Shown: positions 1-9,004 of the stretch, one piece after another
Position numbering within the stretch: position 1 is the stretch's first letter
Layout of the letters: each line of letters opens with the position of its first letter
IMG/VR virus record: IMGVR_UViG_3300020175_000007
Coordinates: 1-61,479 of that record
Reading direction: 5' to 3' (one strand)
Length of the DNA: 61,479 nt
From: a virus
The notes under the pieces: generated by a model
Database searches by the model: none
What the model saw: the letters and a program-made list of their open reading frames with translations, nothing else
Told to the model about the DNA's origin: nothing
Position numbers and translations under genes: made by a program

Positions 1-160
1 GTTCATTACCATCATTCCATTCATCAAAATCAAAAAAATTATCTTCATTAGTTCCATCTTCATCTTTCCATCGTTCATAATAAGTTTCAAAATCACCCTC
101 TATGTTTTCTTTTAATAGCCTACCTTCAGCTAAATATTTTCTTAAATCAAAGTTATCCAT
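1..160 (-). CDS. 5' part of a leader-bearing protein, truncated by the window edge
   Basis: Only the first 53 codons are present; the gene runs off the left edge. It opens with MDNFDLRKYLAEGRLLKEN, the same 19 residues that start the next gene upstream, and continues with a very acidic stretch rich in Asp, Glu, Trp and Tyr. The leader resembles the capsid-targeting sequence of T4 internal proteins (ending F-I-A-E-A), here ending Y-L-A-E-G, an [LI]-x-E prohead-protease-type site. The gene follows the 173-residue gene by about ten bases and is probably in the same operon. Function is unknown; capsid targeting is inference. Confidence 0.75.
   Translation of the reverse strand, partial: MDNFDLRKYLAEGRLLKENIEGDFETYYERWKDEDGTNEDNFFDFDEWNDGNE
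101..160 (-). repeat. Leader-encoding repeat, copy 1
   Basis: 60 bases nearly identical (about five differences) to 634-693; both encode the start of a leader-bearing protein. Confidence 0.8.
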
Positions 161-171
161 ATTATTTTTAT

Positions 172-693
172 TTAATCAAATCTTGTTCTTATGTCAGTTG
201 CTTCACCAGCTACTACTTTACCATTTTGTAAAAGAACAACTCCATTAGCTGAATCACCATCAGCTTCTGAATCGTTAATAAGTTTATTTAGTTCTTCATA
301 ATACATATCTAGATTATCTTCTATGTGCTTGTGAAAAACACTTTCCCAATTATCTCCAGCTGCATCTAATTCATCTTTAAGTCCAAATTTTCTTTCAAAG
401 TGTTCGATGTCCCAATAACCGGCAATGGTATCTTTTATATATTCTTCTTTACTATCAAAATTAGTATAATCAGGACCTTCATCATTCCAATATATCATTT
501 GGTACATTCCTGGTTTAAGGTCAATTATATATTCATCACTAAATTGTTCTTCCTCAGGTGAAGCATCATGTTCAGCTCTATTTCCTATATAAAGTTCTTT
601 ATAATCATCACGGCTGAGTATTGTAGCCATATCTATATTTTCTTTTAATAAGCGACCTTCAGCTAAATATTTTCTTAAATCGAAATTATCCAT
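172..693 (-). CDS. Acidic protein with capsid-targeting-like leader
   Basis: 173 residues, not recognised beyond the leader. Residues 1-20 (MDNFDLRKYLAEGRLLKENI) match the start of the following gene, and the underlying 60 bases are nearly identical, so the leader was duplicated as DNA. L-A-E-G at 10-13 and L-L-K-E at 15-18 fit the T4 gp21 cleavage rule [LI]-x-E. The rest is acidic with several aromatic residues (Y-W-N-D-E near 70, G-Y-W-D near 93). It ends one base before the next gene upstream begins its stop codon, so it belongs to the operon that starts near 3.83 kb. Likely an internal head protein; the role of the mature part is unknown. Confidence 0.75.
   Translation of the reverse strand: MDNFDLRKYLAEGRLLKENIDMATILSRDDYKELYIGNRAEHDASPEEEQFSDEYIIDLKPGMYQMIYWNDEGPDYTNFDSKEEYIKDTIAGYWDIEHFERKFGLKDELDAAGDNWESVFHKHIEDNLDMYYEELNKLINDSEADGDSANGVVLLQNGKVVAGEATDIRTRFD
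634..693 (-). repeat. Leader-encoding repeat, copy 2
   Basis: See the copy at 101-160; identity stops where the leader ends, so the leader moves as a unit. Confidence 0.8.
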
Positions 694-694
694 T

Positions 695-2059
695 TTAGTT
701 TATTTTTATCTTTAAATCGGTTATACCTTTATGTATTCTATGAATATCTCCTTCGTTAATAAATATACGATCTCCTTTTGATAGTAACAAAGGAAGTTTA
801 TTATCTAATTGTAATTTCCAACCTTCTCCTTCTAATACTTCTATTAAACGATCTTCTTTATCTGAATGCCATACTAAACTAGTAGGATCTACATCTTTTG
901 AAAATATTCTTATATTACCTTTATTTTCATATGGGTGGGTTGATTCATTTAATTCATCATCTGCCATTACTAAATCTTGACCATAAGTATACCATCCTCT
1001 ACCATCTTCATCAGCAATAAAATATCTATTACCTGATATTTGTGTTATTGTAAATACCTCACCTGGTGTTTCTTCGTAATCAGGTGTAAGCTTTACTCTA
1101 TCACCCATTTCAAAATTTTCATTTAATTGGCTTCTTAAAAGTGGTTTCCAATTATTCATTATTTGAGCTACTCCTTTTATAAATTCAGGATTTCTTAAAT
1201 CACCTTTAAATTTACCAAATAATGCTCTTAACTCTTCTTTAAATTGAGCTACTGATCCTGTTGGTTCAAATTTTTCGGAATCTGGATCCTCTGGGTTTCT
1301 ATTAAAACCACTATAACGGGTAACTTCATTTAATTTGAATCCTCTAATTTCATCATCTGTAAGTTCTCTACCTAAAGCTTTTTCAAATGCTTTAATCATT
1401 CCTACTTCAGTACTAGCTCCTCTTTTAAGTTGTTTAATAACTCTAATTAGTTCTTTTTTTGAAAAATCATAATTAACCATAGCTTCGTCTATAGACATAT
1501 TATCAATTTCATCACGAACCCATTCTTTTTCGTTTGAACCTAATTGATCATAATCCATTCCAAATTCCATATTTGCAACATCATCATATATGTCCATTTG
1601 TTCATTTACTGAAACAAACTGTTTACCTTTTTTACTACCTCTTACTTTTTTAGCTACAGTAGCTTTACGCTCTGCTTTAGTCATTGATTGAGCTTTTTTC
1701 TTAGGTAAACATCTTGTAGTAGCTTTATCTTTTTTCATTGTACCACAATCACCAGATATATTACCTGATGTATTAATTCTTACCCAATTTTCTTTTTTAA
1801 ACCAATCGCGTAAAGATTCAGCCATCTTGTCTACATTTAATTCTTTATATCCTGAACCATATGGAGCTGATTTTCCATCATGATTAGGGGCTGTATTTTC
1901 ATTTGCTTTTTTCTTACCACTCATTTGACCTTTACATACTTTTACAGCACGACCAGATAAATAAGCAGATGATTTTTCACCAGCAGCCATTCTACGTTTA
2001 CGGTAAGCTTCACCTTTTTTACAAAGTTTTTCTTTAACTAATTTTTTAATTTTATCCAT
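695..2059 (-). CDS. Multi-domain basic protein (DUF5872-like, SH3-like and cupin-like parts)
   Basis: 454 residues from ATG at 2059. A TTG nine bases upstream would make it longer, but the ATG overlaps the stop of the previous gene (TAATG), the usual arrangement here. Residues 1-150 are very basic and include L-R-D-W-F-K-K near 83 and two cysteines near 105 and 117, as I recall for the DUF5872 family. A middle helical part follows, then an SH3/KOW-like strand-rich part (about 315-370). The C-terminal part (about 375-454) has V-W-H-S-D and I-H-R-I-H-K-G and looks like a small cupin. L-N-E occurs near 243, 312 and 370, just at these boundaries. Probably a packaged polyprotein; the domain names are tentative. 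Confidence 0.7.
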   Translation of the reverse strand: MDKIKKLVKEKLCKKGEAYRKRRMAAGEKSSAYLSGRAVKVCKGQMSGKKKANENTAPNHDGKSAPYGSGYKELNVDKMAESLRDWFKKENWVRINTSGNISGDCGTMKKDKATTRCLPKKKAQSMTKAERKATVAKKVRGSKKGKQFVSVNEQMDIYDDVANMEFGMDYDQLGSNEKEWVRDEIDNMSIDEAMVNYDFSKKELIRVIKQLKRGASTEVGMIKAFEKALGRELTDDEIRGFKLNEVTRYSGFNRNPEDPDSEKFEPTGSVAQFKEELRALFGKFKGDLRNPEFIKGVAQIMNNWKPLLRSQLNENFEMGDRVKLTPDYEETPGEVFTITQISGNRYFIADEDGRGWYTYGQDLVMADDELNESTHPYENKGNIRIFSKDVDPTSLVWHSDKEDRLIEVLEGEGWKLQLDNKLPLLLSKGDRIFINEGDIHRIHKGITDLKIKIN

Positions 2060-3828
2060 TACCAAAATGTATTCATGTTAGCACCTAAACCTAATTGCGA
2101 AGCGTATCTAGGCAAATTACAAGACCAATATCCTGCGGTTGTTCTATCTTTTTTATTTTTACAATTATGTCTTTTGGCAAATGCATTACGGGCTTGTTTA
2201 TTTTTAATTTTAGCTCTTAAACCACCTGATCCGAATGATACTTTTTTAATTTTTTTAGTTTTAGGATCTCTTACATAAACATAATATGCTTTAGATCCTC
2301 CTCTTTTAGGTTTACCTAATGGTGGATCTTTCTTTTTATTTTTATTTTCGTATAATTGTTTTACTATTGTACCTGCTCCTTTTATTTTTTTAGGTACTAA
2401 TTTATACCCAAATTCAGATACATAAGCACTATTTTTAACTCCATCTTTACTTGCTTTAGGTCCTGGTCCTAATGTAGCGCCAGGTCCTTCTTGTATTGGT
2501 GTTAATATATAATCACCATCTTTATGTTTTTTTACTTTAACTACTTTTTTAAGTAATTGAACTAATTCTTTTTTATTATATCCAAACTTTTTAACAGCTT
2601 TAATTAAAGGTTTTAAACCTGCTGCCCCACCTTCATCTTTTAAAGTTTGTCTAATTGCATTTTCAGCTTCTTTTCTTTTAGTTATATCTTCTTTTAATTC
2701 AGGAGAAGCAAATCTATCTAATTGTGTTTGATCTATGTCAATATCAAAAGGTGTTTTTTTAGATAAAATAGATGATAAGTAATCTATACTTACATCTAAA
2801 TCTTCTATATCACTTTCTCTATCTTCACCATCTCCTTCTATACTAATAAGTGTATCTAATATTTTTTGTAATATTCTATTTGATTCTTCATCTTCTTTTA
2901 ATATAGCTAAATCTTCTCTAATAGCTGATTCATTCATATCATACTGGTTAATTTGTTTTTTAACTCTGTATAATTTGTCTTCTAATTTATTTAGCATACT
3001 ACCATATCTATCAGCTATTTCTCCTCCTTCTGGCTCAGCTTCTTGCTCCATGTCTCTATATAGTTGAGCAATTCTATCTTCTAAATCTTTTTGTTCATCT
3101 CTTAAATACATAACATCTTCAAAATCCAATCCACCTCTAGATGGTTCTGGTTGTTTATCTCTTGCTGCTCTAGCTTTCATTACAACAGGATCATTCATGT
3201 TAATTTCATTAATTCCTGCATCTACAAAATCATCTGATACTGCGAATAATTGAATTTTACCATTTTCCATGTCTGTGATTTCAATGTCTTCTATATCATA
3301 TCTTGATTTTAAATTATCAGCTATTTTATTCATTTTCTGCATTGCAGCTGCAGCACCTAATCTTCTAATTTGACCTGACATTGTTTCTTTACCTAATGCT
3401 ATTACTGCTCCTTCTGGTGTAGGATAATCAATAAATACTTTTAAAAAGTTAGGATTATTTTTATCTTTAATATATCTAGGTTCGGATATTTTATCTTCTA
3501 TATCTATTTGTTCTGATAACATAGGTAAATCTAATGGTACTGATTCGCCTTCATATATTCCAAATTCACCTAAATGTGTTTTAACTAATGCTTTATCTTC
3601 TTCACATAAGTTAATTACATTACGTGAATATAATTTTCTTGCTTCTTTAATTAAGGATAAATGAGCATCTGAGCCAATACGATAAACTGATTCAAATAAA
3701 GGAATTTCTTTATCTATATGATATTGTAAACCTTCAGATAATGAAGATTTTATTTTAGTTTTGCTTTCAGTTAAAAGTGGTCCTTTTATTTCTGTTTCGC
3801 AAGTATTACATCCACATTTTTGACACAT
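2059..3828 (-). CDS. Large protein of the putative packaged-protein operon
   Basis: 589 residues. The N-terminus carries a cysteine cluster (C2, C5, C7, C10) that could bind a metal. L-T-E at 19-21 and L-S-E-G at 30-33 fit [LI]-x-E processing. Residues 35-110 contain [12 protein letters not shown] and L-G-E-F-G-I-Y-E-G, a block I associate with marine T4-like phage proteins but cannot name. A long charged coiled-coil-like middle follows. After I-Q-E-G there is a basic C-terminal domain with R-H-N-C-K and G-Y-W-S-C-N-L-P-R. An ATATTTATAA-like motif (ATATGTATAA) lies 13 bases upstream of the start, so this is probably the first gene of a late operon running to the left edge. Confidence 0.7.
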   Translation of the reverse strand: MCQKCGCNTCETEIKGPLLTESKTKIKSSLSEGLQYHIDKEIPLFESVYRIGSDAHLSLIKEARKLYSRNVINLCEEDKALVKTHLGEFGIYEGESVPLDLPMLSEQIDIEDKISEPRYIKDKNNPNFLKVFIDYPTPEGAVIALGKETMSGQIRRLGAAAAMQKMNKIADNLKSRYDIEDIEITDMENGKIQLFAVSDDFVDAGINEINMNDPVVMKARAARDKQPEPSRGGLDFEDVMYLRDEQKDLEDRIAQLYRDMEQEAEPEGGEIADRYGSMLNKLEDKLYRVKKQINQYDMNESAIREDLAILKEDEESNRILQKILDTLISIEGDGEDRESDIEDLDVSIDYLSSILSKKTPFDIDIDQTQLDRFASPELKEDITKRKEAENAIRQTLKDEGGAAGLKPLIKAVKKFGYNKKELVQLLKKVVKVKKHKDGDYILTPIQEGPGATLGPGPKASKDGVKNSAYVSEFGYKLVPKKIKGAGTIVKQLYENKNKKKDPPLGKPKRGGSKAYYVYVRDPKTKKIKKVSFGSGGLRAKIKNKQARNAFAKRHNCKNKKDRTTAGYWSCNLPRYASQLGLGANMNTFW

Positions 3829-3841
3829 AGTATTCTATTTA

Positions 3842-3851
3842 TTATACATAT
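3842..3851 (-). promoter_or_regulatory. Candidate late promoter motif (variant ATATGTATAA)
   Basis: Minus-strand reading ATATGTATAATAAA, 13 bases before the start at 3828. One mismatch to the ATATTTATAA consensus shared by about 13 other sites here. Confidence 0.5.
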
Positions 3852-5341
3852 TAATTTCCTATTTTAATATACGCTGAGCTCCATTCGTTTGAACTATAAG
3901 CATATCTTAATATATCTTGAACTAATTTATCTTTATCTTCTATATCATTAAATATATCAACTATTTGTAAACCAAAATTTCTTGAAATTAACCAATCTTT
4001 AGCTCCTATTGGACCTTTAGGTTTACCTTTCATTGCACCTGATTTTACTGTTTCTTTTGATTTATCATCTAACATTTGGTCTAACTCTCCAACCCCATTT
4101 ATTTTTTCTTTAGCATATTTGTTATATAACTCAATAAAATCTTCTTTATTAACATTTGCAGGATCTATAGGGTCTATATTATTTCCTTTTAAAATTGTAT
4201 TAATTGGACCTAAACCAGCTTTTCCTCCTCCTGCTTTAGTACCTTGTATTTCAGCTGCAAATCCTGGGGATCCAAATGTTCTAAGTTCAATTTTTGGTCC
4301 TGTGGTAAAGATATAAGTTGATTTTGTTGAAAGAGTAGCATCAGAATGACCTTCATAAGTATCTAAAGCAGCTTCCTTTCCTATTTGGTATTCTTTAGTT
4401 GGTGGATTTAAATCAGTTTTCTTTAATGATACTCCTATTAAAATTTTATCTACATATAATTGAAGTATTAAAGCATTTAAATCATATAATGATTTAGTTT
4501 GTGTTAAAATATCAACACTAGCTAAAGATGTCATCCAAATATCAGATGGGTTCCATTTATCCATACCAACTTTAGTTCCGGGAGATAATATATCTTTTTT
4601 TAACATTTCAGCTGCATGTTTATATAATTCTTTAACAAAACTAGATTGACGATGTTGAGTATAGCCTTTGTTTGAAAATTTACTTACTAAAGTATTAGCA
4701 GTACCCACAAAACTTTCTTTCCAAGATGGTTGATTTGCAATAAAATCTAACATTTTATCATCACTAACATCTACATCAATTTCATTAATAACTGATTTTA
4801 AATTTTCTTCTGTTAGATCTTCAACTGTTAATTTGCCTTTTTTATAAGCTAAAGCATTTACTAAAGATTGTGCAGATTCTTGAATTGCTGTATTTACTGC
4901 TCCTCCTCTAATTCCTCCACCTCCACCAAATTCTTTTGTTTTTGCTATAGAAGCAAAACTTAATCCATTAATATTACCACCATATAGTTTAGCTATCCCT
5001 TCAGCATCAAGTATGGCATTTTCTATATCTTTTGGATTATCTTTTGGTGTAAACTCTTTTCCTTTTATTACAATCTTATCTAAAACTACATCTTCTTCTG
5101 TTTTAGCATTTGTAAATGAATCTTTTGTAGTAAATTTTTTAGCAAATAATTCTACCCTATAAGGATATTTCATCATGGCATTTTTACCTAATGCACCTAC
5201 TTCTTTTAATTTAAATTTTTTTCCTAATACATCACTAATTAATGACTCTAGTAATAATGTATCTTTAGGATCATTTAAATCAGGGTATCCTTTTGGAAAT
5301 TTATATGAATATTTTTTAAAAAATTTATCGAATCCATCCAT
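3851..5341 (-). CDS. Conserved-looking phage protein with a D-x-W...S-L-K-K core
   Basis: 496 residues, start ATG overlapping the previous stop (TAATG). A notable core reads K-W-N-P-S-D-I-W-M near residue 265, followed about 35 residues later by I-G-V-S-L-K-K. This spacing of an acidic residue and S-L-K-K between hydrophobic strands recalls some PD-(D/E)XK nuclease folds, but I cannot confirm it. A glycine-rich stretch (E-F-G-G-G-G-G-I-R-G-G) lies near 140, and a second Gly-rich region near 370. It is the last gene of the run beginning at 7748. Function unknown; a nuclease-like role is a weak inference. Confidence 0.65.
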   Translation of the reverse strand: MDGFDKFFKKYSYKFPKGYPDLNDPKDTLLLESLISDVLGKKFKLKEVGALGKNAMMKYPYRVELFAKKFTTKDSFTNAKTEEDVVLDKIVIKGKEFTPKDNPKDIENAILDAEGIAKLYGGNINGLSFASIAKTKEFGGGGGIRGGAVNTAIQESAQSLVNALAYKKGKLTVEDLTEENLKSVINEIDVDVSDDKMLDFIANQPSWKESFVGTANTLVSKFSNKGYTQHRQSSFVKELYKHAAEMLKKDILSPGTKVGMDKWNPSDIWMTSLASVDILTQTKSLYDLNALILQLYVDKILIGVSLKKTDLNPPTKEYQIGKEAALDTYEGHSDATLSTKSTYIFTTGPKIELRTFGSPGFAAEIQGTKAGGGKAGLGPINTILKGNNIDPIDPANVNKEDFIELYNKYAKEKINGVGELDQMLDDKSKETVKSGAMKGKPKGPIGAKDWLISRNFGLQIVDIFNDIEDKDKLVQDILRYAYSSNEWSSAYIKIGN

Positions 5342-5796
5342 TATGCTTCTACGTCTACATCAACATCTACTTCGTCTTCGACTTCAGGTGTTGATTCGTT
5401 TTCACTTTCTTCTCCCTTAACATCTGCTCCACTATTTGTTCCATATTGAAGAATACGACCTATTGCTAATGCACAATTTTCTTCTTCATCTAAATTTAAT
5501 AGATAATATTTTTTACCTTCTACAGTAGCAATCCAACTTTTTTCAGTATACATTAAAAGGAAAGATTCCCCATTAAGTAATAAAATTCTAAATACTGTTG
5601 GTCTTGGAGAAACCCACTCTATATCTTCTAAAAAAGAATCAAATTCATGAGTTAATAAATCTACTATAACATCTTTAAGTAATGGAAACTTTGTTAACTC
5701 ATCATAAGCTACAGCAGCATCATTAGATACTGATTTTTCACTATATACTTTTTTTACAAGTACCTTTATTTTATCTCTTAGTTCTGTTGATGTCAT
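5341..5796 (-). CDS. Unknown 151-residue protein with acidic tail
   Basis: 151 residues. A helical N-terminal half is followed by strands around S-F-L-L-M-Y-T-E-K-S-W-I-A-T-V-E-G-K-K-Y and an acidic C-terminal tail with alternating V-D. It overlaps both neighbours by a few bases (TAATG at each junction), so it is translationally coupled within the 7748-3851 operon. Similar V-D/E tracts occur in the 252-residue protein of the same operon. No family recognised. Confidence 0.65.
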   Translation of the reverse strand: MTSTELRDKIKVLVKKVYSEKSVSNDAAVAYDELTKFPLLKDVIVDLLTHEFDSFLEDIEWVSPRPTVFRILLLNGESFLLMYTEKSWIATVEGKKYYLLNLDEEENCALAIGRILQYGTNSGADVKGEESENESTPEVEDEVDVDVDVEA

Positions 5797-6986
5797 TAGT
5801 CATTTTGTTTAGATAGAAATGAAGCTAAAGCCATTTGTTTAATTTTTTTTAAGGATTTACCTTTAAATTGTTTAGCATCTGATTTTTTAAAATCATCTAC
5901 ATGGTCTTCTACTGATGATTTTTTAGTAAGTTTTTCTCTAACTGCGGATTTTAATAAAGCTGATATTCCTGCTTGTGGTCTTTTTTTCAAACCTTTATCA
6001 TCGTTATCCATTTCTTTATTACCTTTTCTATCATACCCACCAACTTCATCTAAATAATTAACATCTTCTTTTTGTTTTAAAACAGTCATAATAGCAAATA
6101 TAGCATCTTGCTCTGAGTAGTCATATCTTTTAGCCATTGCTTTAATAAAAGCATTTACTTTTTGAGATACTTCTGGGTTAATTGCTTCATCTACTTTGCC
6201 TTTAGATAAATCTTTTGTTTTATCTTGTAGTATATTTGATTTAATTAAAAAATCAAGAACTTTAACATATGCATCTTGTTTTTTGCTATCTAATGTTCCT
6301 TGTTCTATTTGATTTCTAAGTGATTCTAGAGTATCTAAATCTTTTTGACCTAAACCATGACCTTCTTTTAAATCTTCTTTATCTTCTGATTTTACTAGAT
6401 CTCTTAAACTATTTAAGGCAACTCTCATTTTTGGGTTTTTTGAAAAATCCATAGTTTCTTTTTCTATCATTTGGTCATAAAAAGCAAGTATAGATTCAGC
6501 TGCTGTTTTAGCATCTTTAACTACACTATTATACTTAACCATTGTTGAAGCAGGTATTTCTACATTTTCTTCTGTTGGTGTTGGAACACCTGGTAGGAAA
6601 GTTGCTCTTCCAGATGGAGGAGTACTAGCTGCAGATTGTTCAATTTCGTCTTCTCCCCCTAAATATTTGTCTTCAGCACCATAATCAGCTCTACCTGAAA
6701 ATCCTGTGTCAACATCTATTTCTTGGCCACTTTCTGGTTCACCTAATGGGGTGGTATTAACAAATCCCTCTTTTTTAAGAAGGGATTGTTTAACTAATTC
6801 TCTGATTTTTTCTTTATTCATGCTTTCTACTTTATTTTTAGCTTGTTTAGTTGCTATACCATACATTACTTTTTCCGCATCCTTACCGTACTTTTTAACT
6901 AGTTTTCGTTTATTGGACATTAAACCTTTGATTGCTTCTTCTCGCTTTCCTAGTTCTCTTTCCGTAAGTTTACGTTCATTAAGCAT
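5796..6986 (-). CDS. Probable internal or head-associated protein
   Basis: 396 residues. The first 50 residues (M-L-N-E-R-K-L-T-E-R-E-L, then K-Y-G-K-D-A-E-K-V-M-Y-G-I-A-T-K) form a charged helical block that I know from several marine T4-like phage virion or unknown proteins. The middle is low in complexity and acidic, and the C-terminus is lysine-rich. L-N-E-R at 2-5 and L-T-E-R at 7-10 fit [LI]-x-E. It starts three bases after the leader-bearing 252-residue gene and is in the same operon. A role inside the head is inferred from the neighbours. Confidence 0.65.
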   Translation of the reverse strand: MLNERKLTERELGKREEAIKGLMSNKRKLVKKYGKDAEKVMYGIATKQAKNKVESMNKEKIRELVKQSLLKKEGFVNTTPLGEPESGQEIDVDTGFSGRADYGAEDKYLGGEDEIEQSAASTPPSGRATFLPGVPTPTEENVEIPASTMVKYNSVVKDAKTAAESILAFYDQMIEKETMDFSKNPKMRVALNSLRDLVKSEDKEDLKEGHGLGQKDLDTLESLRNQIEQGTLDSKKQDAYVKVLDFLIKSNILQDKTKDLSKGKVDEAINPEVSQKVNAFIKAMAKRYDYSEQDAIFAIMTVLKQKEDVNYLDEVGGYDRKGNKEMDNDDKGLKKRPQAGISALLKSAVREKLTKKSSVEDHVDDFKKSDAKQFKGKSLKKIKQMALASFLSKQND

Positions 6987-6989
6987 GTA

Positions 6990-7748
6990 CTAATCTGTTC
7001 TATTGCCAACTACATATTCTCTAGTGAAAAATGTAATTGTATTTCCTATCTGATCTGCTAATTTGTCATTACCTAATTGACTTGCAGCATCCATAGCAGC
7101 TTTTAAAGAATCTTGTACTACTTCTTCTTCTGGTGATAAACCAACATCTATTGTTGCTTTAACTCCTGGTCTTTTAATTTCGATGTCATCAGCTTCAGCA
7201 TCTACTTCTACTTTATCTTCAACATCAATATCAACATCAACATCTTCTTCAGCTTCTGATAGTGTAGAAAGGATATTTTCTCTAATTTTAGCTTTAAGTT
7301 CAGATACTTTCATTTTTTTAAGTGCATTTTCAACGTCATCTTTAGCGTCATCAAATCCATCTTTATATCCTTCTTGTTCAGCATCAGTACGAGCATCTTC
7401 TGACATAGATTTTACGTCATCTTCTTCATATTTTTTACCATACATTTCATCAACAGTATCTTCTTCCATGTTTAAATCAACATTTTCTTTATTGATTTTA
7501 TTTTTACCAGGTCCTTTTGCTTTACCTTTTGCTTCAGCATCACGCTTACCAAATTTTCCATAAGAATCCTCTCTACGATCTTTCATAGATTGTTTTTTGT
7601 CTTTTTCAGCACCTTTACGCATGCCTAAAGATTCGTCTTCTCTATCGTCGTATCCTTGTTTTTTAGCTTCAGATATGATGTTAACCTTTTCAGCTTCATC
7701 ATTAATTCTGTTACTTTTTAAGTATTTTTTGTAATCAAAGTTGTCCAT
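6990..7748 (-). CDS. Leader-bearing, highly charged protein, putative internal head protein
   Basis: 252 residues. It begins M-D-N-F-D-Y-K-K-Y-L, a diverged copy of the leader at 160 and 693, and has I-I-S-E-A near 25 as a possible [LI]-x-E-A cleavage point. The body is extremely charged (K/D/E/G), with a V-D-V-D-I-D-V-E tract near 170. The C-terminal 60 residues (V-V-Q-D-S-L-K-A-A-M-D-A-A-S-Q-L-G through F-F-T-R-E-Y-V) look like a small folded helical domain. A candidate late motif lies 15 bases upstream of the ATG. First gene of the 7748-3851 operon. A scaffold or internal-protein role fits but is inference. Confidence 0.7.
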   Translation of the reverse strand: MDNFDYKKYLKSNRINDEAEKVNIISEAKKQGYDDREDESLGMRKGAEKDKKQSMKDRREDSYGKFGKRDAEAKGKAKGPGKNKINKENVDLNMEEDTVDEMYGKKYEEDDVKSMSEDARTDAEQEGYKDGFDDAKDDVENALKKMKVSELKAKIRENILSTLSEAEEDVDVDIDVEDKVEVDAEADDIEIKRPGVKATIDVGLSPEEEVVQDSLKAAMDAASQLGNDKLADQIGNTITFFTREYVVGNRTD

Positions 7749-7763
7749 TATGTATATTTTTAT

Positions 7764-7773
7764 TTATAAATAT
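7764..7773 (-). promoter_or_regulatory. Candidate late promoter motif ATATTTATAA
   Basis: Exact 10-base motif, 15 bases before the start at 7748, in the gap after the Asn-rich gene. Confidence 0.55.
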
Positions 7774-8087
7774 TAATTTTTTCTGTTAGAATTGCCCCCT
7801 CTAGAAGTACTCTTGACTCTAATGGTATTGCTTGAGGGCCTTACTGAAGAATTATTATAATTCACTGATGGTCTATTATAATTATTACTAGGTCTAGAAT
7901 TATTATTTCTAATAATAGGTTTATTATTATTAGGTTTTACTATAATATTATTACTATTATTGTTACTATTCCATGTAGGTTTATTTGTATTAACTACTGG
8001 TTTAGTTATAATTACCGGTTTTGTATTAACTCTTGGTTTAGTTGATGCTATCATTGAAGCTTGTCCTATTTTATCTTTTATAGACAT
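7773..8087 (-). CDS. Asn/Ser/Pro-rich low-complexity protein
   Basis: 104 residues. After M-S-I-K-D-K-I-G-Q the protein is dominated by Asn, Pro, Ser, Arg and Val, with repeats such as K-P-V-V-N-T-N-K-P and N-N-N-S-R-P-S-N-N-Y-N-R-P, ending in a basic S-R-G-G-N-S-N-R-K-N tail. Flavobacterial lipoproteins often have a Tyr/Trp-rich half followed by an Asn/Arg/Ser-rich half. This gene and the one just upstream look like those two halves in different frames, separated by four bases, with a TCTAATAGA direct repeat at the junction. It may be a separate gene, a split gene or a frameshift product. No function known. Confidence 0.55.
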   Translation of the reverse strand: MSIKDKIGQASMIASTKPRVNTKPVIITKPVVNTNKPTWNSNNNSNNIIVKPNNNKPIIRNNNSRPSNNYNRPSVNYNNSSVRPSSNTIRVKSTSRGGNSNRKN

Positions 8088-8091
8088 TCTA

Positions 8092-8460
8092 TTAGACTCT
8101 ATTAGAGGGCATCCAAGGTCTCATATACCAGTCCCAATGATTCCATGGTCTGTTAAAATATGAATAATAAGGATTATAATATGAATAATGATTACCATAA
8201 TAAAAATCAAAATCCATCCATAATGGTCTTGACCCCCAATATCCATAATTATGACCCCAATAAAATCTTGGTCTTAAAGGTCTAAAATCTAATGTAATTG
8301 TATTAAAATCTAAACTTGTAAATACATTTACTGAATCACCTTTAATTTCATCTAAATAAACTACATCAGTTTCACAACATTTGTCTACAGGTGCTAATTG
8401 GTAAGTACCACAACTATATAATAATATTATTACTAAAAAATATTTTATAAATTTTACCAT
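8092..8460 (-). CDS. Small Tyr/Trp-rich lipoprotein
   Basis: 122 residues. The N-terminus K-F-I-K-Y-F-L-V-I-I-L-L-Y-S-C is a type II signal peptide with lipobox L-Y-S-C (Cys17). The mature part holds C-C-E-T-D, then a region dense in Tyr, Trp, Phe, Asn and Arg (W-G-H-N-Y-G-Y-W-G-S-R), as in many small Bacteroidota lipoproteins. It would be anchored in a host membrane. It follows the 175-residue lipoprotein by nine bases, so the two are probably expressed together. A change of the infected cell surface, for instance superinfection exclusion, is possible but not shown. Confidence 0.65.
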   Translation of the reverse strand: MVKFIKYFLVIILLYSCGTYQLAPVDKCCETDVVYLDEIKGDSVNVFTSLDFNTITLDFRPLRPRFYWGHNYGYWGSRPLWMDFDFYYGNHYSYYNPYYSYFNRPWNHWDWYMRPWMPSNRV

Positions 8461-8469
8461 CTTGTTTTT

Positions 8470-8997
8470 TTACTTTGCTTTTACAGTTAATGTTACAGTG
8501 TTATTAATACCACCTTTTTTAGGTGATGGATCTTGTGCCCATTCACACACATATAACCAATTATCAAATTGGCTTGATGGATGACTTGCTGTAGGATTAC
8601 CATGATTACATTCATTATCACATACTACATGAGCCATTCCTGACCAGTATTGATAATTCATTTGGAATATTCCAGTTGTAGGATTTGGTTGATCGATGTC
8701 TGCTGGAGGGTACATTTTAATTGTAATTGTATTAGCGTCTACCATATTGGATTCTAATTTAACTTTTGCTCCATTAGGAATTGGTGTGTCACAAGCTCCA
8801 GTCATACACCAAGTTTGTGCACCAACTAGATCATGGCCTGTGTTATTAATAACAGTTAAAGACATATCAGCAGGTGCTACTTTTACAGCTGGAGGATCAG
8901 TTATTGTTCCTGCTAAAGCTGGGTCTACATTTTTATTGTTACCACATCCTATAAATAAGAATGTTGAAATTAATAGTAGTAATATTTTGTTTTTCAT
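8470..8997 (-). CDS. Secreted lipoprotein, 175 residues
   Basis: The signal peptide K-I-L-L-L-L-I-S-T-F-L-F-I-G-C puts the lipidated Cys at 18. The mature part contains four further cysteines (Q-T-W-C-M-T-G-A-C near 65 and V-V-C-D-N-E-C near 127) and one near 151, suiting an extracytoplasmic disulphide fold of mostly beta strands. No family recognised. It sits among late structural genes with a second lipoprotein downstream, like a moron (an extra host-interaction cassette). The function, perhaps surface exclusion, is speculative. Confidence 0.65.
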   Translation of the reverse strand: MKNKILLLLISTFLFIGCGNNKNVDPALAGTITDPPAVKVAPADMSLTVINNTGHDLVGAQTWCMTGACDTPIPNGAKVKLESNMVDANTITIKMYPPADIDQPNPTTGIFQMNYQYWSGMAHVVCDNECNHGNPTASHPSSQFDNWLYVCEWAQDPSPKKGGINNTVTLTVKAK

Positions 8998-9004
8998 TTT
9001 TAAG

